Source of the DNA: Lophium mytilinum
Taxonomy: Eukaryota > Ascomycota > Dothideomycetes > Mytilinidiales > Mytilinidiaceae
Reading direction: 5' to 3'
Assembly (NCBI GenBank): GCA_010093605.1
Contig: MU004181.1
Span: 558,001 to 622,000, forward strand
DNA: 64,000 nucleotides
Shown here piece by piece: positions 34,677 to 45,373 of this stretch (position 1 is its first letter; every line of letters begins with the position of its first letter). The notes below the pieces were generated by a model, which searched no databases, was not told the origin of the DNA, and worked only from the letters and a program-made list of their open reading frames with translations. The position numbers and the translations under genes were made by a program.

Positions 34677-36000
34677 CATGGGGGGAGGGGGGTAATTTCT
34701 AATCTTCTTTGTTTGTGTAAAGAGCGGGTCTGTGATGTGCATTTCTCGGCGCTTTGTTGGGGGCATTGGTGGGCGGGCGGGTGTGTGGCGCGCGTGTGGG
34801 TGGCTTTTCTGGCATGATATGGTATGGGTGTGGAGAGGGTATATACGGTCGGATCAAACCTTGAGAGGATGCACGGCTTCTGTCATGGGGCTGCGCGAGA
34901 TCCAGCACCCATCTGTGCGCTAGGAATGTAGGATTTTCATTTGTCTATTTCCGATATCTCGAAGAGCGGATCCTGTTGTGCTTTGTTGGGGGCGGAGCTG
35001 GGAAGGTCGGTGAGCCTGTCTGTTGTCACTATCGTCGAATCATCGAATCTCATAAACTTCTTTTTGACTTTGCACGCGGGGCCCCTGTGGGGTTTTATTA
35101 CAGTCAAATGTGGTGGAACTGTTGATGTGTTACGGAGGAGGCTGCCTTGTGAATGGTAGGGGTCGCTGCGAGCTCGGGAGCTCTTGACGGAAAGGCGTTA
35201 GCGAAAAATGGGGATGCGGATGCAAAAGGGGTGTATGGCACGACGGGATTGTAAGCCTAGCTTGCTTTGTGGCAACCCTTCCTCTTGCAATCACTGACGA
35301 TTGCCCTATTAGTCTGATCGAACGGATTAAGAATTTAGACGGTAGGAAAGACGCGAGGGGCTGATTGGAGGAATAAGTTGTAGGTTCAGGTTTGTTGCGT
35401 GTTACCCCTTAGCCTCTCAGTCTCTATTCCTTCCTGTAATTAGATTAATTCAAACTAGTCGGAGTGTGGATGGTAGGTACTTATTCATAATAGTTCAGGG
35501 GTGTGTATCGAACAGATTGTGGCTGTCCAAATTCTTTCAGTCACGTTGCGGCGTCTTACATTCAATGGGACCGAGGATCGCACCAATGGATCGGCTGCCA
35601 GGTGTCGCGGTGACGAACCGTGGTTCACAGGACCAAGATCCTTCAGTGATAAAATTTCACCATTTAATCTTTAAATAGCACAAGCTGAGTGAAAGTTAGT
35701 CAAACTGTTTCTCGTCGTTTTTAGGGGTACAATAGAGTGAAAGGTCCACTCATTCATCTTGAGTAGAACTCGGTTGCTACTTCCATCAATACGGTCGCCT
35801 GTGGCCTTCACCCAACCACGCCGCGAGATCCACCCAGCGCTGCTCAGCCTGCACTCAACCTTGGATTGGACAGGCAGTGCCAACAAGCACCTTACTTTCT
35901 TCACTATCAAGCACCGTAGACCCTGGTTCATCACACCACCACCTCAACCACGGCTCCAGCAACACACAACTGTGGAACCACTGCACGACTCACCGCCAAC
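34677..36000. other. Intergenic region between fmp27 and the RGG-tailed gene
   Basis: About 1.3 kb with no domain-bearing ORF, no repeat R and no RNA gene recognised. The first 250 bp are G-rich on the plus strand. Confidence 0.4.
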
Positions 36001-36990
36001 ATGTCTACTCCTCGACCCAGCGGCTGCCCCCTACTGTCTCTCAGTCCTATGCTCGCCGCCTACACTTCAAGATTCGACACCTCCGCCAACAAGGCCTCGG
36101 AGCGGATGACTGGCGATTCCCCCTCTGACACCACCATCCTCGATAACACTACTGCCCGCTTGACGTGGATCTTTAACGCCCAAATGCATATGAGTGGCTA
36201 CGAGCCGGTAAAAGGGTTCTACTACGACGTCAAGGTCGAGACTAACTGGGTCGAACGCGAGTTGGAGGCGCCACTCTTCTCAACCCCGACCCCACTGTCC
36301 TACGACCCCGACTGGAGCCTACCCGCGGCGGCAGAGGTACAGCAGACCGCTTGGGGGGCGAGGGCCATCATAACGGTAGATATACCCACGGAAGACATGA
36401 TGGACCAAAGCCGGTGGGTCGAGGAGGGCCTGATGGTCAACAGGGGCAGGGTGGTGGAGCAGTGCTGGGAGGAGGAGCTGAGGGGCTGGGAGGACCTGCT
36501 GGCGACGCCCCAGACAACCACGAATACTACGGAAACCCGCGACGCCCGCACCGACTCTGCTCACCTGCCGGGCCAGCAGAAGGCTACTTGCACTGTCCCA
36601 GGCCCCGCGTACGGCTTCCCGATCGGCTTCAGACCTGGTGAAGTCACCATCGGCGTGCTTGGGGGACAGGAGGTGGTGCGGGGGCAGAGGTACCTGGCGC
36701 CGTGGCAGCCGGTCGGCTTCCAGAGTAAGCGTGAGGCTCTGAAGGCGATGTACATCATGGCCCTGTATCAAGAGCACTTGTTGGCCGAACAGGAGGCGGT
36801 GGAGGCGGTGGTGAGGGAAGCAGAGGCGGAGAAGGAGCGGAAGAAGGAGCGGGACAACAAGCTTGCGCGAGACGCTAGGAAGAGGGCCCACGAGCAGGGT
36901 GCGACTGGGGAGAGGGGTGGGAGGGGTGGACGTGGTGGCCGGGGTAGGAGGGGTGGAAGGCGTGGTAGGGGCGAGGGAAGGGGCACGTAG
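36001..36990 (+). CDS. Hypothetical protein with Arg/Gly-rich C-terminus
   Basis: Single-exon ORF of 329 residues from the ATG at 36001. I do not recognise the globular part (residues about 45-240, e.g. LTWIFNAQMHMSGYEPVKGF and YGFPIGFRPGEVTIGVLGG). A Glu/Lys/Arg-rich helix, likely a coiled coil, follows (about 255-295, EAEAEKERKKERDNKLARDA). The last 30 residues are repeated RGG/GRG. RGG tails often bind RNA or become arginine-methylated, but here that is inference from composition. Codon third positions are G/C-rich, like a real gene. It may be lineage-restricted. Confidence 0.65.
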   Translation: MSTPRPSGCPLLSLSPMLAAYTSRFDTSANKASERMTGDSPSDTTILDNTTARLTWIFNAQMHMSGYEPVKGFYYDVKVETNWVERELEAPLFSTPTPLSYDPDWSLPAAAEVQQTAWGARAIITVDIPTEDMMDQSRWVEEGLMVNRGRVVEQCWEEELRGWEDLLATPQTTTNTTETRDARTDSAHLPGQQKATCTVPGPAYGFPIGFRPGEVTIGVLGGQEVVRGQRYLAPWQPVGFQSKREALKAMYIMALYQEHLLAEQEAVEAVVREAEAEKERKKERDNKLARDARKRAHEQGATGERGGRGGRGGRGRRGGRRGRGEGRGT

Positions 36991-37602
36991 GGGGCGGGGG
37001 TCGACCGAGTGCGCGCTTTTGCTGCGATTATAGAGCCCAAGAAGGCTTTTCATAGCTCTTTTGCCAGTCGGGCGTAATGACACTCTTTGTTGTACTTCTG
37101 CAAATAGTGTATCGCTTGCTGTTGACAGTTCTTTTGCCAGTTGTGCATCATGTGACTTTTACGTGCTTTTCTGCCAATGATAAACTCGTATTTGCTATTT
37201 TTTTGAAGGCTTCATATCATAATAGGCCACCCCATGCCCAATCACTCTAGTTTGACACTCCTTGTCACAGTTCAAAACCATTGAATTGGACCGGGGTACT
37301 AAGTTGCCGCATGCGCTTGATTCGCAGCAATTTGAGTATGGTTTTGGGTGTATATCTATCCTGTTGAGTCTAGCTGGGTCCAATCAGCCAACTGAACCTC
37401 ACGAATTCAATTCCGGATCGTGTAGATTGACCCGTGTATTCATGTGACTCGTGCGCCCGAATGTCGGTCGAGGAGTGGTGGTTGAAGCGGGTCTGTGGCG
37501 CAGGCTGGCAGGGGTATCGGCACAGCCGCAGCTTGGCGCCTCGACCTCAAAACCTTTCGTCCCGTCTGCATCCGCCTACATCAATGCCAGCATCTTTATT
37601 CC
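36991..37602. other. Intergenic region with a short direct repeat
   Basis: About 610 bp upstream of atg22. TCTTTTGCCAGT occurs exactly at 37057-37068 and 37130-37141, inside a more diverged 26-bp match. Otherwise nothing seen. Confidence 0.4.
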
Positions 37603-39571
37603 ATGTCTTTCAGCGAAGATGAAAGGCCGCGGCGGCCAGCGCGGTATGAGGGAGAAGACACCAGCGTGACGAGCAAGATTGAGCTGCGCGGATGGTACAC
37701 ATACGCAGTCGCCGCGGAGGTCTTCGCCGTCTGCGGCACCGGTACGTTCGTTGTTGGGCCTACCGGATCGTCCGGAATAGCCTCATTGACAGTCAGCTAG
37801 GCTCCTTTCTTCCCGTCACGATGGAGCAACTTGCTCGAGAGGGAGGAGTGCTTTGGTCTGATCGAAACGCGTCGTGCGTGACTAAGGCCACCGACAGCAG
37901 TGCTGCGAGTCCACCTTCTCGATTTGCGGCGAGAGACTCGAACAACCAATGTGTTGTTACTATCCTTGGTTCCGAAGTTACGTCTTCCAGCTTTGTCATG
38001 TACACTTTTTCCATTGCCGTTCTGGTGCAAGCGCTTGCCATGATATCCTTTAGCTCGTTTGCAGATCATGGTATGTTGAGCACCACTCCAAACTTCTTTC
38101 CGCCCTCTTTAAACCCTCCGCCTCAGGGCCGTATCGCAAAAGAATGCTCCTCGCGTTTGGTTTTACTGGCGGCGTTACAAGCATGCTATTCCTATTCATG
38201 GTATCCAATACCCTCGTCCTAGCGTCCTTTCTAGTCGTGATAGGCATAACCTGCCTCGGGTCATCGTTTACATTACTGAACTCTTTTCTACCGCTTCTCG
38301 CCTCTAACCATCCTCTCGTGAGAGGTCGGAGGTCATCAGATGTAGCCTTGGAATCATTGCCTTCGAATGAAGGCCGTTCACGGTCCGGCGGCCGTCACGG
38401 AGGTCCACGCAGGTCGGTCTCAAACGAAAGCAACGCCTACTCGACGAAGAAGGCATCCCTAGAACTTCAACTCTCCGGCCAGATCTCCTCCAAGGGGGTA
38501 GGAATTGGATACATTGCCGCCGTTTTCGTCCAATGTCTCAGCATTGGGCTGCTATTTGGACTATCGAAAACGTCTCTCGCTGCTTCCTCAACTACCATAC
38601 TTCTTAGGATGGTTCTATTCTTGGTAGGGGCTTGGTGGTTTGGGTTTACTATTCCTACGGCATACTGGCTTCGCTCCCGTCCTGGTCCGCCTTTGGAGGC
38701 TGCTGTGGCGGGGCGCGGAGTAACCGGCCGATCGACTTTCGCATATGTAGGCTTTGCCTGGCTGTCTGTCTGGCGGACCTTCCGAGAGGCAATACGACTT
38801 CGGCAGGTACTCCTGTTTCTCATTGCATGGTTTCTGCTCTCTGACGCCGTGGCCACCGTCTCTGCCACGGCTATCCTGTTCGCGAGGACTGAGCTTCACA
38901 TGAGCACTGTGGAGGTAGCCATACTTTCCATTACCTCAACCTCTTCTGGCATCCTCGGGGCATTCAGTTGGCCAAAGCTATCTCGAAGATTCGGCCTTCA
39001 AACCAATCACACCATCATCGCCTGCACAATTCTCATGGAGATCATTCCTCTCTACGGGCTCTCAGGATACCTTCCATTCATCCAGAAGCTAGGGGTCGGG
39101 GGCTTTCAAAACTCATGGGAGATTTTTCCTCTTGGCGTTATACATGGGTTCGTGATGGGTGGACTGTCATCCTACTGTCGGTCCTTCTTCGGTCTTCTCA
39201 TACCGCCAGGCAGAGAGGCAGCATTCTACGCACTCTATGCGGTCACCGACAAGGGCAGCTCGGCGGTTGGCCCCGCGGTCGTAGGGAAGATCGTGGACTC
39301 GTTTGGCACTATCCGCCCCGCATTCGTGTTCCTGGCAATCTTAGTCCTCCTTCCAAGTCCACTGATATGGATGATTGATGTTGAGAAGGGCCGGGCGGAT
39401 GCTATGAGGTCTTCCAGGGCCAACAAAAGCCAGGGCGGCGACTACAGCGGCTTGCAAAACGATGTTGACGAGTGGGAGCTGTCCGAAGCCGATTCAAAGG
39501 ACGAAGATGATGATGACGACGCTTATGAAGGAGAATTTCTGGAAGCAGCACGATTGATGAAGCGAACTTAG
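37603..39571 (+). CDS. atg22: Atg22, vacuolar amino-acid efflux transporter
   Basis: Exons 37603..37741, 37801..38070 and 38127..39571 (617 residues); introns are 59 and 56 bp with donors GTACGT and GTATGT. Atg22 is a major-facilitator protein of the vacuole membrane that exports amino acids from degraded autophagic bodies. The N-terminal signature ELRGWYTYAVAAEVFAVCGTG and the following SFLPVTMEQLAREGGVL are typical. Residues 110-590 hold about 11-12 membrane segments, with a long hydrophilic loop after the fourth (Arg/Ser-rich near 38.33-38.45 kb). YALYAVTDKGSSAVGPAVVG near the end is a conserved block. The C-terminal tail is acidic. Intact. It is the last conserved gene before the large adaptor cluster. 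Confidence 0.93.
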
Positions 39572-40564
39572 TAAGTAGACCCCCGAACTTCAATTGCGTG
39601 AGTTGTGGATCGTCACTGTGTACATAGCATTAGATCACGAATTAGCCTTGAAAGGCTTTCAATCCCGAATTTGTTCTATATGCAGTGACAGGCCATAAGG
39701 TCTTTGCATACCCGTTCCTGCTGCTTGGGGTACTCCACATGAGTTTCGAAAGTCTAGGCGCGATGTCAAATCCCAAGCAGTGTAGATCAGAATGTTCCTT
39801 GACTCATTAGCGACTGACTAGCTGGGCTACCCCTCTCAGTAGTGAACAGTGAGCAAGAGCGGAGCTTAGCAGTGATGATATTCGTGTGCTCGGAATTATG
39901 GCCAAGTACTGTAGACTGCTGATAGTCATGCTGAACGTGTCAGGTATCGATTCGTCTTGTGTGTTATCGACCTTCTCGCCAGATATGTTCTAAGAATCGG
40001 CCATCAATGCGATTGATGATTAGACAGCTTACTAACTACGCTGCCTGTCGCTACGCCTCAAATGCGTCTTTGAGGCGCAGAAATCGATTTGCCATTTTCA
40101 TCCCTATCCAACTCGACGCAGCAATTTGGGCAGCACCTACATAGCCGATGCAGGAGGTGACAAGCGAGACTCTTGTGAGATGATGTTGGAGGTGCTGTGG
40201 TTATGATTGGAGTTATTGGCTATGGATGTGATTATGGCGAGCACAGCCGTTTGACACGCGAGCTTGAGGCAATTATCACAGGATGTTGTTAGGTCTCTGC
40301 CAAATGCTTTCAAACATTGGGCTTCTCTGAAGATTGCTGCTTTCCACATAGTTTGGGTGGAGGTTACCAAGCAGGGTACATCCCCTTTTCTTCAAGCTTT
40401 GCTTGGATCACTGATGTTGTAATAGGTGCTTCCATCTATGGAGTAAAAATTAGGCTACTTCTTGACTGGCTAGCTGACTGCTATCTGAACCACTCCTCCA
40501 AGAGGTATCAATCTATCAAGAGCACAGCCAAAGCGACAGCATATGCGCTCTTCTAACCTTCGAC
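39572..40564. other. Intergenic region at the left border of the large adaptor cluster
   Basis: About 1 kb between atg22 and F-box gene E. It holds a copy of repeat R (39682-39862). No gene called. Confidence 0.5.
39682..39862 (+). repeat. Dispersed repeat R, copy 2
   Basis: It matches the 45.0-kb copy from its left end (GCAGTGACAGGC, then TAAGG) and all copies through GCGATGTC, AAGCAGTG, CTTGACTCATTAGCGACTGA, GCTGGGCTACCCC and CAGTGAGCAAGAGCGG. It lies 700 bp beyond the 3' end of minus-strand gene E, in the same relative orientation as the copies behind B and G. Confidence 0.65.
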
Positions 40565-42178
40565 CTAGATGTGGAGCCAATTTTTCGTAGCAACCCACAT
40601 ATCTTTCAGCATAGCATTCAACGCTTGTTTGACCTCGCCCAGCCCTGTGACTTTCCGTCCTATCCCATTGCTGTTATCGTCCGTTGTACCAGCTCTCGAT
40701 AGCAAATCCACAATACTCAAATATTCTCTGGTGTCCTCATCGACGTCGAAGAGAATGATCTCACCAGTGCCTGGGCGCCGCCCGGGCGTGTATGGAGACG
40801 CCTCGGCCTGGACCAGTGCAAAAACAAAGATTTTCTTCAGCCTCAACATCGATTGAAGCTCATTTAGGATAACCATCCATCCTTTATCCTCCACTGTACT
40901 CTTCAAGACGACGTTCCCCGGGACCAGGATCCCGTCGTGTGTATGCACCGGGTGTGGCCTCAAAGCAGGGTCGGTCAAGATCAATTTCTCAAAGATGACT
41001 TCTTCCAAGCAACGCGCATGGCGACGTAGGAACCCAGCCAGGTCAGTTTTGTCAACAGTCATGTCGTGAAGGTGAATGGTCTTGAGCGCTGGAAGCTGAA
41101 GTCGAGTGAAGAGGCCGCTAACACACTCTATAGGCATGTGCGAGAAGTTGTAGCTAATATTTAGATGCTCAAGTTTTGTGGTGGCAAGGATGATGCGCGT
41201 GAAAATGTCCACGTCGAAGTACGGCTCCAACTTGATTGATAACTCTTCATTTCGCCAAAGTTCGGTCTGAGATGGTCCCCGCCAATCTTTCTGGTACCCT
41301 CGGCGGGCAATGTCCACTGTGAGCTTGCGTAGGTCTGAGAGTACAATATGGTACACCTGGAACTCAGTGGCGGGGAAGTGCAGAAATGCGTCAATATGAC
41401 TACTTTGCAGGTCCTTGAGGGTTAGAGCAAGCGTGGTTGGTTGCTTTTTGGCCTTCAGAAGGGCATCGAAAGCCATCGTGAGCTCGTGTAGGTGCATACA
41501 TTGCTTTGCTTCAGACTTCCGTCCTAGACGGTAGCAGGTGCGGCAATTCCAGCCCTTCATAGAGTATGTGGTCAAATTCCGACCGAAAGGAAAAAGTAGC
41601 TTTTCCCACGTTTCCGGGCGGTATTCCAGTATTTTGGGGCTGTCGTCAATACAGACCGACTCAAGGGCGGGTAAGAGGGTGAGAAGCTCGGCCATTGCCT
41701 CGGTGTGTGTCCCCGAGATATAGCTCGAAACCAGATCGTACTCATAGCGCCGTAGGTCCTCCCCTTCAATCTTCGACGATGCTCGGGCCTCTCTAGCCCT
41801 CCTGCGCTCCCTGCGTGACTGGAAAGGCTCGAGTACGGCCTCTGCTTTATAGATATGCTCCACCATTTCGTAGCTTACGTGACCAATGGTAATCTTTTTC
41901 ACATGAGACGCGAGTTCCTTGGACTTGAACACCTCAACAGAAGACGTAATAGTGTTCTTCCCAAAGACTCCTTTCCACTCACAGGCGTACCGTGTTGCAA
42001 ACGCGTGGAGGGACTTGTTGTACATATCTTGACATGTTGAGCGCAGGGCGAGTAACGAGGTCCTCCCATTCCCATCTTCTGATGATTCGAAGAGGAACTT
42101 CGAGATTTTGTCGATGATCTCGGGCGGGCAAGTCAGCAGTGGCGGCTGCCCCTCGGGGGCGCTTGGAAGCGATTTCAT
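40565..42178 (-). CDS. F-box protein E (substrate-adaptor candidate)
   Basis: Intronless, 537 residues, ATG at 42176-42178. The F-box is at about residues 14-60 (LLTCPPEIIDKISKFLFE), with a family-atypical insertion before LALRSTCQDMYNKSLH. Next come ELASHVKKITIGHVSYEM, shared with F rather than with the SRAGL members, and a candidate zinc site C212-x2-C215-x11-C227-x-H229. The middle has LRR-like segments (LEHLNISYNF, LPALKTIHLHDM). The C-terminus has IILFDVDEDTREYL but lacks the GWxFxG motif of other members. With F it forms a subgroup, and the two genes are divergent across about 745 bp, which suggests an inverted duplication. Confidence 0.8.
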   Translation of the reverse strand: MKSLPSAPEGQPPLLTCPPEIIDKISKFLFESSEDGNGRTSLLALRSTCQDMYNKSLHAFATRYACEWKGVFGKNTITSSVEVFKSKELASHVKKITIGHVSYEMVEHIYKAEAVLEPFQSRRERRRAREARASSKIEGEDLRRYEYDLVSSYISGTHTEAMAELLTLLPALESVCIDDSPKILEYRPETWEKLLFPFGRNLTTYSMKGWNCRTCYRLGRKSEAKQCMHLHELTMAFDALLKAKKQPTTLALTLKDLQSSHIDAFLHFPATEFQVYHIVLSDLRKLTVDIARRGYQKDWRGPSQTELWRNEELSIKLEPYFDVDIFTRIILATTKLEHLNISYNFSHMPIECVSGLFTRLQLPALKTIHLHDMTVDKTDLAGFLRRHARCLEEVIFEKLILTDPALRPHPVHTHDGILVPGNVVLKSTVEDKGWMVILNELQSMLRLKKIFVFALVQAEASPYTPGRRPGTGEIILFDVDEDTREYLSIVDLLSRAGTTDDNSNGIGRKVTGLGEVKQALNAMLKDMWVATKNWLHI

Positions 42179-42922
42179 AGGGTGAACTTTGAGAGATCGA
42201 TCGGATCTGGAAATAGCTTCTCTGCGATAGATTATGCAGTGGGCGGACAGTCCAGCTTTTGTAGAGGAGTGTTGCCTAGTGATCGCGGGGCAAATTGCAC
42301 TGATTACACCAAATCTCGGTAGACTGCAGTAGTTCTAGTTACACCACGTCTTCACGAGCCACGCGGGGCATGAGAGAAGTGGCACTCTGTTTTATCTTCT
42401 GTACACCTGTCTGCCGCTGTCTGTGGTACTTCGATGTTTTTTTTGAACTAGAAACGAGGAAGAAATTATGAATTTTGGGCTACGTGACATCCTGTTAAAG
42501 TACACCATGTAGTGGCAGACAGGTGCACCTAATTGGCCATAAGAAAACGTGAGAGTAGCAACAGTAAGTCGCATTCTACAGATCCGTGAGGTATGTCAAC
42601 CATTTTTACGCTTGTATAGCACCGTTTGAAATCCTCCAGTATGCTATTGCTATTCATGAAATACTAGCTTTGGCAAGCCTGATAGCTCTCCGGGCCACCT
42701 CAGCCGGTATTGAACCGCTGGAATGTGCCACGCTTTTCCTGTCTAGCGTGCGAGCTTCAAGCTAGCTGTTGTCTGAGTAGCCGGATAGATTCACCACAAT
42801 ATCACGATGCCGCGACGATAAACATTCATGGCAGTACATTCACCATATGTAGCGTGATATATCTAGAAAGCACGTTCAGCTTCAGTTCTTTACAAAGACC
42901 ACAACCTACCTACCACACCGGC
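42179..42922. promoter_or_regulatory. Divergent promoter region of F-box genes E and F
   Basis: About 745 bp between the ATGs of E and F. No named factor site can be claimed. The frame of F is open upstream to 42710, but the composition of that part is non-coding-like. Confidence 0.35.
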
Positions 42923-44539
42923 ATGTCCCTACAAGAAACCAGCCCCACCATGTCTACCTCTGTTAACAACATCGTCCGTATGCGTAAACACAAACCTAGT
43001 CTAAAGCTTTCGGCGGAAACACCACCATACGCGCCACCCCTACTTCGCCTTCCGGAGGAAATTGTTGAAAATATTGCTCGAAAGCTCTTCCTTTACCCCA
43101 TTTACCAAGCCGACGACGAGGACCGCAAGAAGGCCGGGGCAAAAGCGCTCTTCGCGCTCCGATTGACCTCCAAGGACTTGTATTGGAAGACTTATTACCT
43201 CTTCGGTAGACGCTTCTTCTCGTCAGGAACGCAAGTACTATTCGGCAGACATAGCCTCCATGATGGTGGCTTATCTTTGGACTACAACCGGGAATTCATC
43301 AAATTGTCGAAACATCAAGAACTTGCCAGCTTCGTTCGGAGCATCACCATCGGCCACGTGAACTTCGGACTGCCAGAGGAGTATTACGGGAAAGATTACC
43401 GCAAGAAAGCGTGGTTCAAAAAAGCACTTTATTGGGTCAAAGGCGATATGTCGCACCATTTCGCGAAGATCAAGAAAGAGCTCAAGTTATCCGATACGAA
43501 GTCTTTAGTCACAGCCATGGCACGCTTCCCGAATCTCGAAAAGATCGAGTTCAGCGACGAGCCGATATTCCACGGGGCGAAAAAGCGCTGGGTACGATTA
43601 GTTGCACCTCGCGGTGACAATGCAGCTCAAAATTGGTGCCCAACATGCAGTACACTACCGCTAGCAAGCGTTCGGACCCATGCGATCACGTCGATCATAT
43701 CTGCGCTGGCAACGGCAGGCATCAAGCCTCGAATCCTGGGCTTATACCCGTGTCTGCGACGGAAGCTTCGACGCTACCTGCAGAAGTTCCCCAACATCGA
43801 ATTTAAGGGGATAGCGGAGTTTTTTTCAGAAGTACGCGATTTGCAGATCAGCGTCTTCGACTGCAATTGCGACTATGATGCAAAGCTCTGCTGCGGATAT
43901 ACCAAGGGGCCGCCCTCTAGCTCGACGTCCGACTTCTTTGTACGATTGCTCCAGTCAACACCTCGCCTCGATAGGTTGTACATCTGCCACAACATCACGA
44001 ATGCGCCAACTCCATCAATCCAGAAGATGGTGGCCGCAGAGGTTCACATGCCGAAGCTCCAAACCCTTCACCTAGAACAACTTGGCGCGCATGCCGAGGA
44101 CCTTGTAATGCTGTTGAGGAGACACTCCGAGACCCTCGTAAAGGTGGAGGTGAATGCTGTCATCCTGACTCAAGGAACCTGGCAGGAGGTTCTTGAGGAA
44201 CTTCAAAGCTGTCCTCAGCTCATCGACTTTCGAATTGTTGCCCCTACCGAGGGTCAATTCATTCCAGGCAAGCTCCCAGACCTCGAGACGAAGCAGAGCA
44301 ACGTAAAGGGGCGTGTGCTTCTCTTCGGCGACAACGAGCCAAGGAAACAGGCATTCGCTCGGTGGAGCGATGCATCTATGCACCTTGTAGAATGGTTGGC
44401 GATTGTGAATAGGCCTCCGGGAGGAGACGACGATGCAAGCGGCTGGAAATTCAGGGGTAGGGAGGGGGTTGAGTCAGGTTTGCAATTTCTGCTAGAACAC
44501 ATGGAGTATTACATGTCCGTCTCTATTCCTAGGGTCTAG
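42923..44539 (+). CDS. F-box protein F (substrate-adaptor candidate)
   Basis: Intronless, 538 residues from the ATG at 42923; later ATGs at 42950 and 42977 are possible. The F-box begins near residue 36 (LLRLPEEIVENIARKLFL), with an inserted acidic/basic loop before LFALRLTSKDLYWKTYYLF. ELASFVRSITIGHVNFGL is shared with E. The zinc site is incomplete: C239-x2-C242 remains but the C-x-H half is replaced. The LRR-like middle (LDRLYICHNITN, LQTLHLEQLGAHAEDLVMLL) leads to VLLFGDNEPRKQ and the tail SGWKFRGREGVESGLQFL. The last 60 residues are nearly matched by the relic at 10303-10494, so F-like genes were once also in the first sub-cluster. Confidence 0.83.
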   Translation: MSLQETSPTMSTSVNNIVRMRKHKPSLKLSAETPPYAPPLLRLPEEIVENIARKLFLYPIYQADDEDRKKAGAKALFALRLTSKDLYWKTYYLFGRRFFSSGTQVLFGRHSLHDGGLSLDYNREFIKLSKHQELASFVRSITIGHVNFGLPEEYYGKDYRKKAWFKKALYWVKGDMSHHFAKIKKELKLSDTKSLVTAMARFPNLEKIEFSDEPIFHGAKKRWVRLVAPRGDNAAQNWCPTCSTLPLASVRTHAITSIISALATAGIKPRILGLYPCLRRKLRRYLQKFPNIEFKGIAEFFSEVRDLQISVFDCNCDYDAKLCCGYTKGPPSSSTSDFFVRLLQSTPRLDRLYICHNITNAPTPSIQKMVAAEVHMPKLQTLHLEQLGAHAEDLVMLLRRHSETLVKVEVNAVILTQGTWQEVLEELQSCPQLIDFRIVAPTEGQFIPGKLPDLETKQSNVKGRVLLFGDNEPRKQAFARWSDASMHLVEWLAIVNRPPGGDDDASGWKFRGREGVESGLQFLLEHMEYYMSVSIPRV

Positions 44540-45373
44540 AAGATCGGCCAGCACCAATTGACCGCTGCGTTGCGAACTCTTCCCTCTGCTACCGTCTGTG
44601 AGATATCGGGGCTTATTGTTGGTACACGTTGGTAACAAGGTCCTACCAGAGAGTTGCCAAATCGCTAATATCTCCGCTACTATAGTCACGGCAGAAGGAG
44701 CTATAGTCCATGTACGTGATTCATTGGATGATGAGGATATAGGAAAGAGAGACTTCTGGAGGAAGGTGAGGCTATAAACAAGAGGTACCGTGCGCCTGTC
44801 TGCCCTAGCCTTCACCACTGCTTTCTGACAAGCATCTCGTGTCTTGTTATTTCGTTCTTCATCTCGTGGGTCTCAGCTCATTAATCATTGTTTCTCGTGG
44901 CATAGCGATCGTAGATATATTAGCTAGGATGCAAGGGAAATTATATGCTCAACTTGATCTAATTTTGCCGGCTTACCTTACAGTGACAGGCTGTAAGGCT
45001 GTGTACACCTGTTTCCTATGGCTGGGGTTACCGCACATAAGGTTTTAAGAACTTAAGCGCTATTCCGAGGTTTGAGCAGTGCATATTGATGTTTGTCTTG
45101 GCTGATTGCCCGCTCAGCAGCTATCCCCAACAGTGGGGTCGAGTGACCAAGTCGGAGCCCAGCTGCAATCAGTTCGTGTACCCAGGCTGTGCATGGTAGT
45201 TGGCAATTACAACGCATAGATGCGGCTTTTCTATATCCTAGAAAGGTGAATACTGACACGAGGTCGCGAGACCATGTGGCTTGTGCCCGTCATATCAAAA
45301 TCTTCGAAGCAGAACAACGCCTCCACGCCCCGCATACCGGCTAAATTATAGATACCAGGACCCATCAAACAGC
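44540..45373. other. Intergenic region between F and BTB1
   Basis: About 830 bp. It holds repeat R (44980-45158). No gene called. Confidence 0.45.
44980..45158 (+). repeat. Dispersed repeat R, copy 3
   Basis: ACAGTGACAGGCTGTAAGG at the left end is shared with the 39.7-kb copy. Further right, TCCGAGGTTTGAGCAGTGCA, CTTGGCTGATTGCCCGCTCA, AGCTATCCCCAACAGTGGGG and TCGAGTGACCAAGTCGG follow in the common order. Non-coding; family unknown. Confidence 0.65.
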
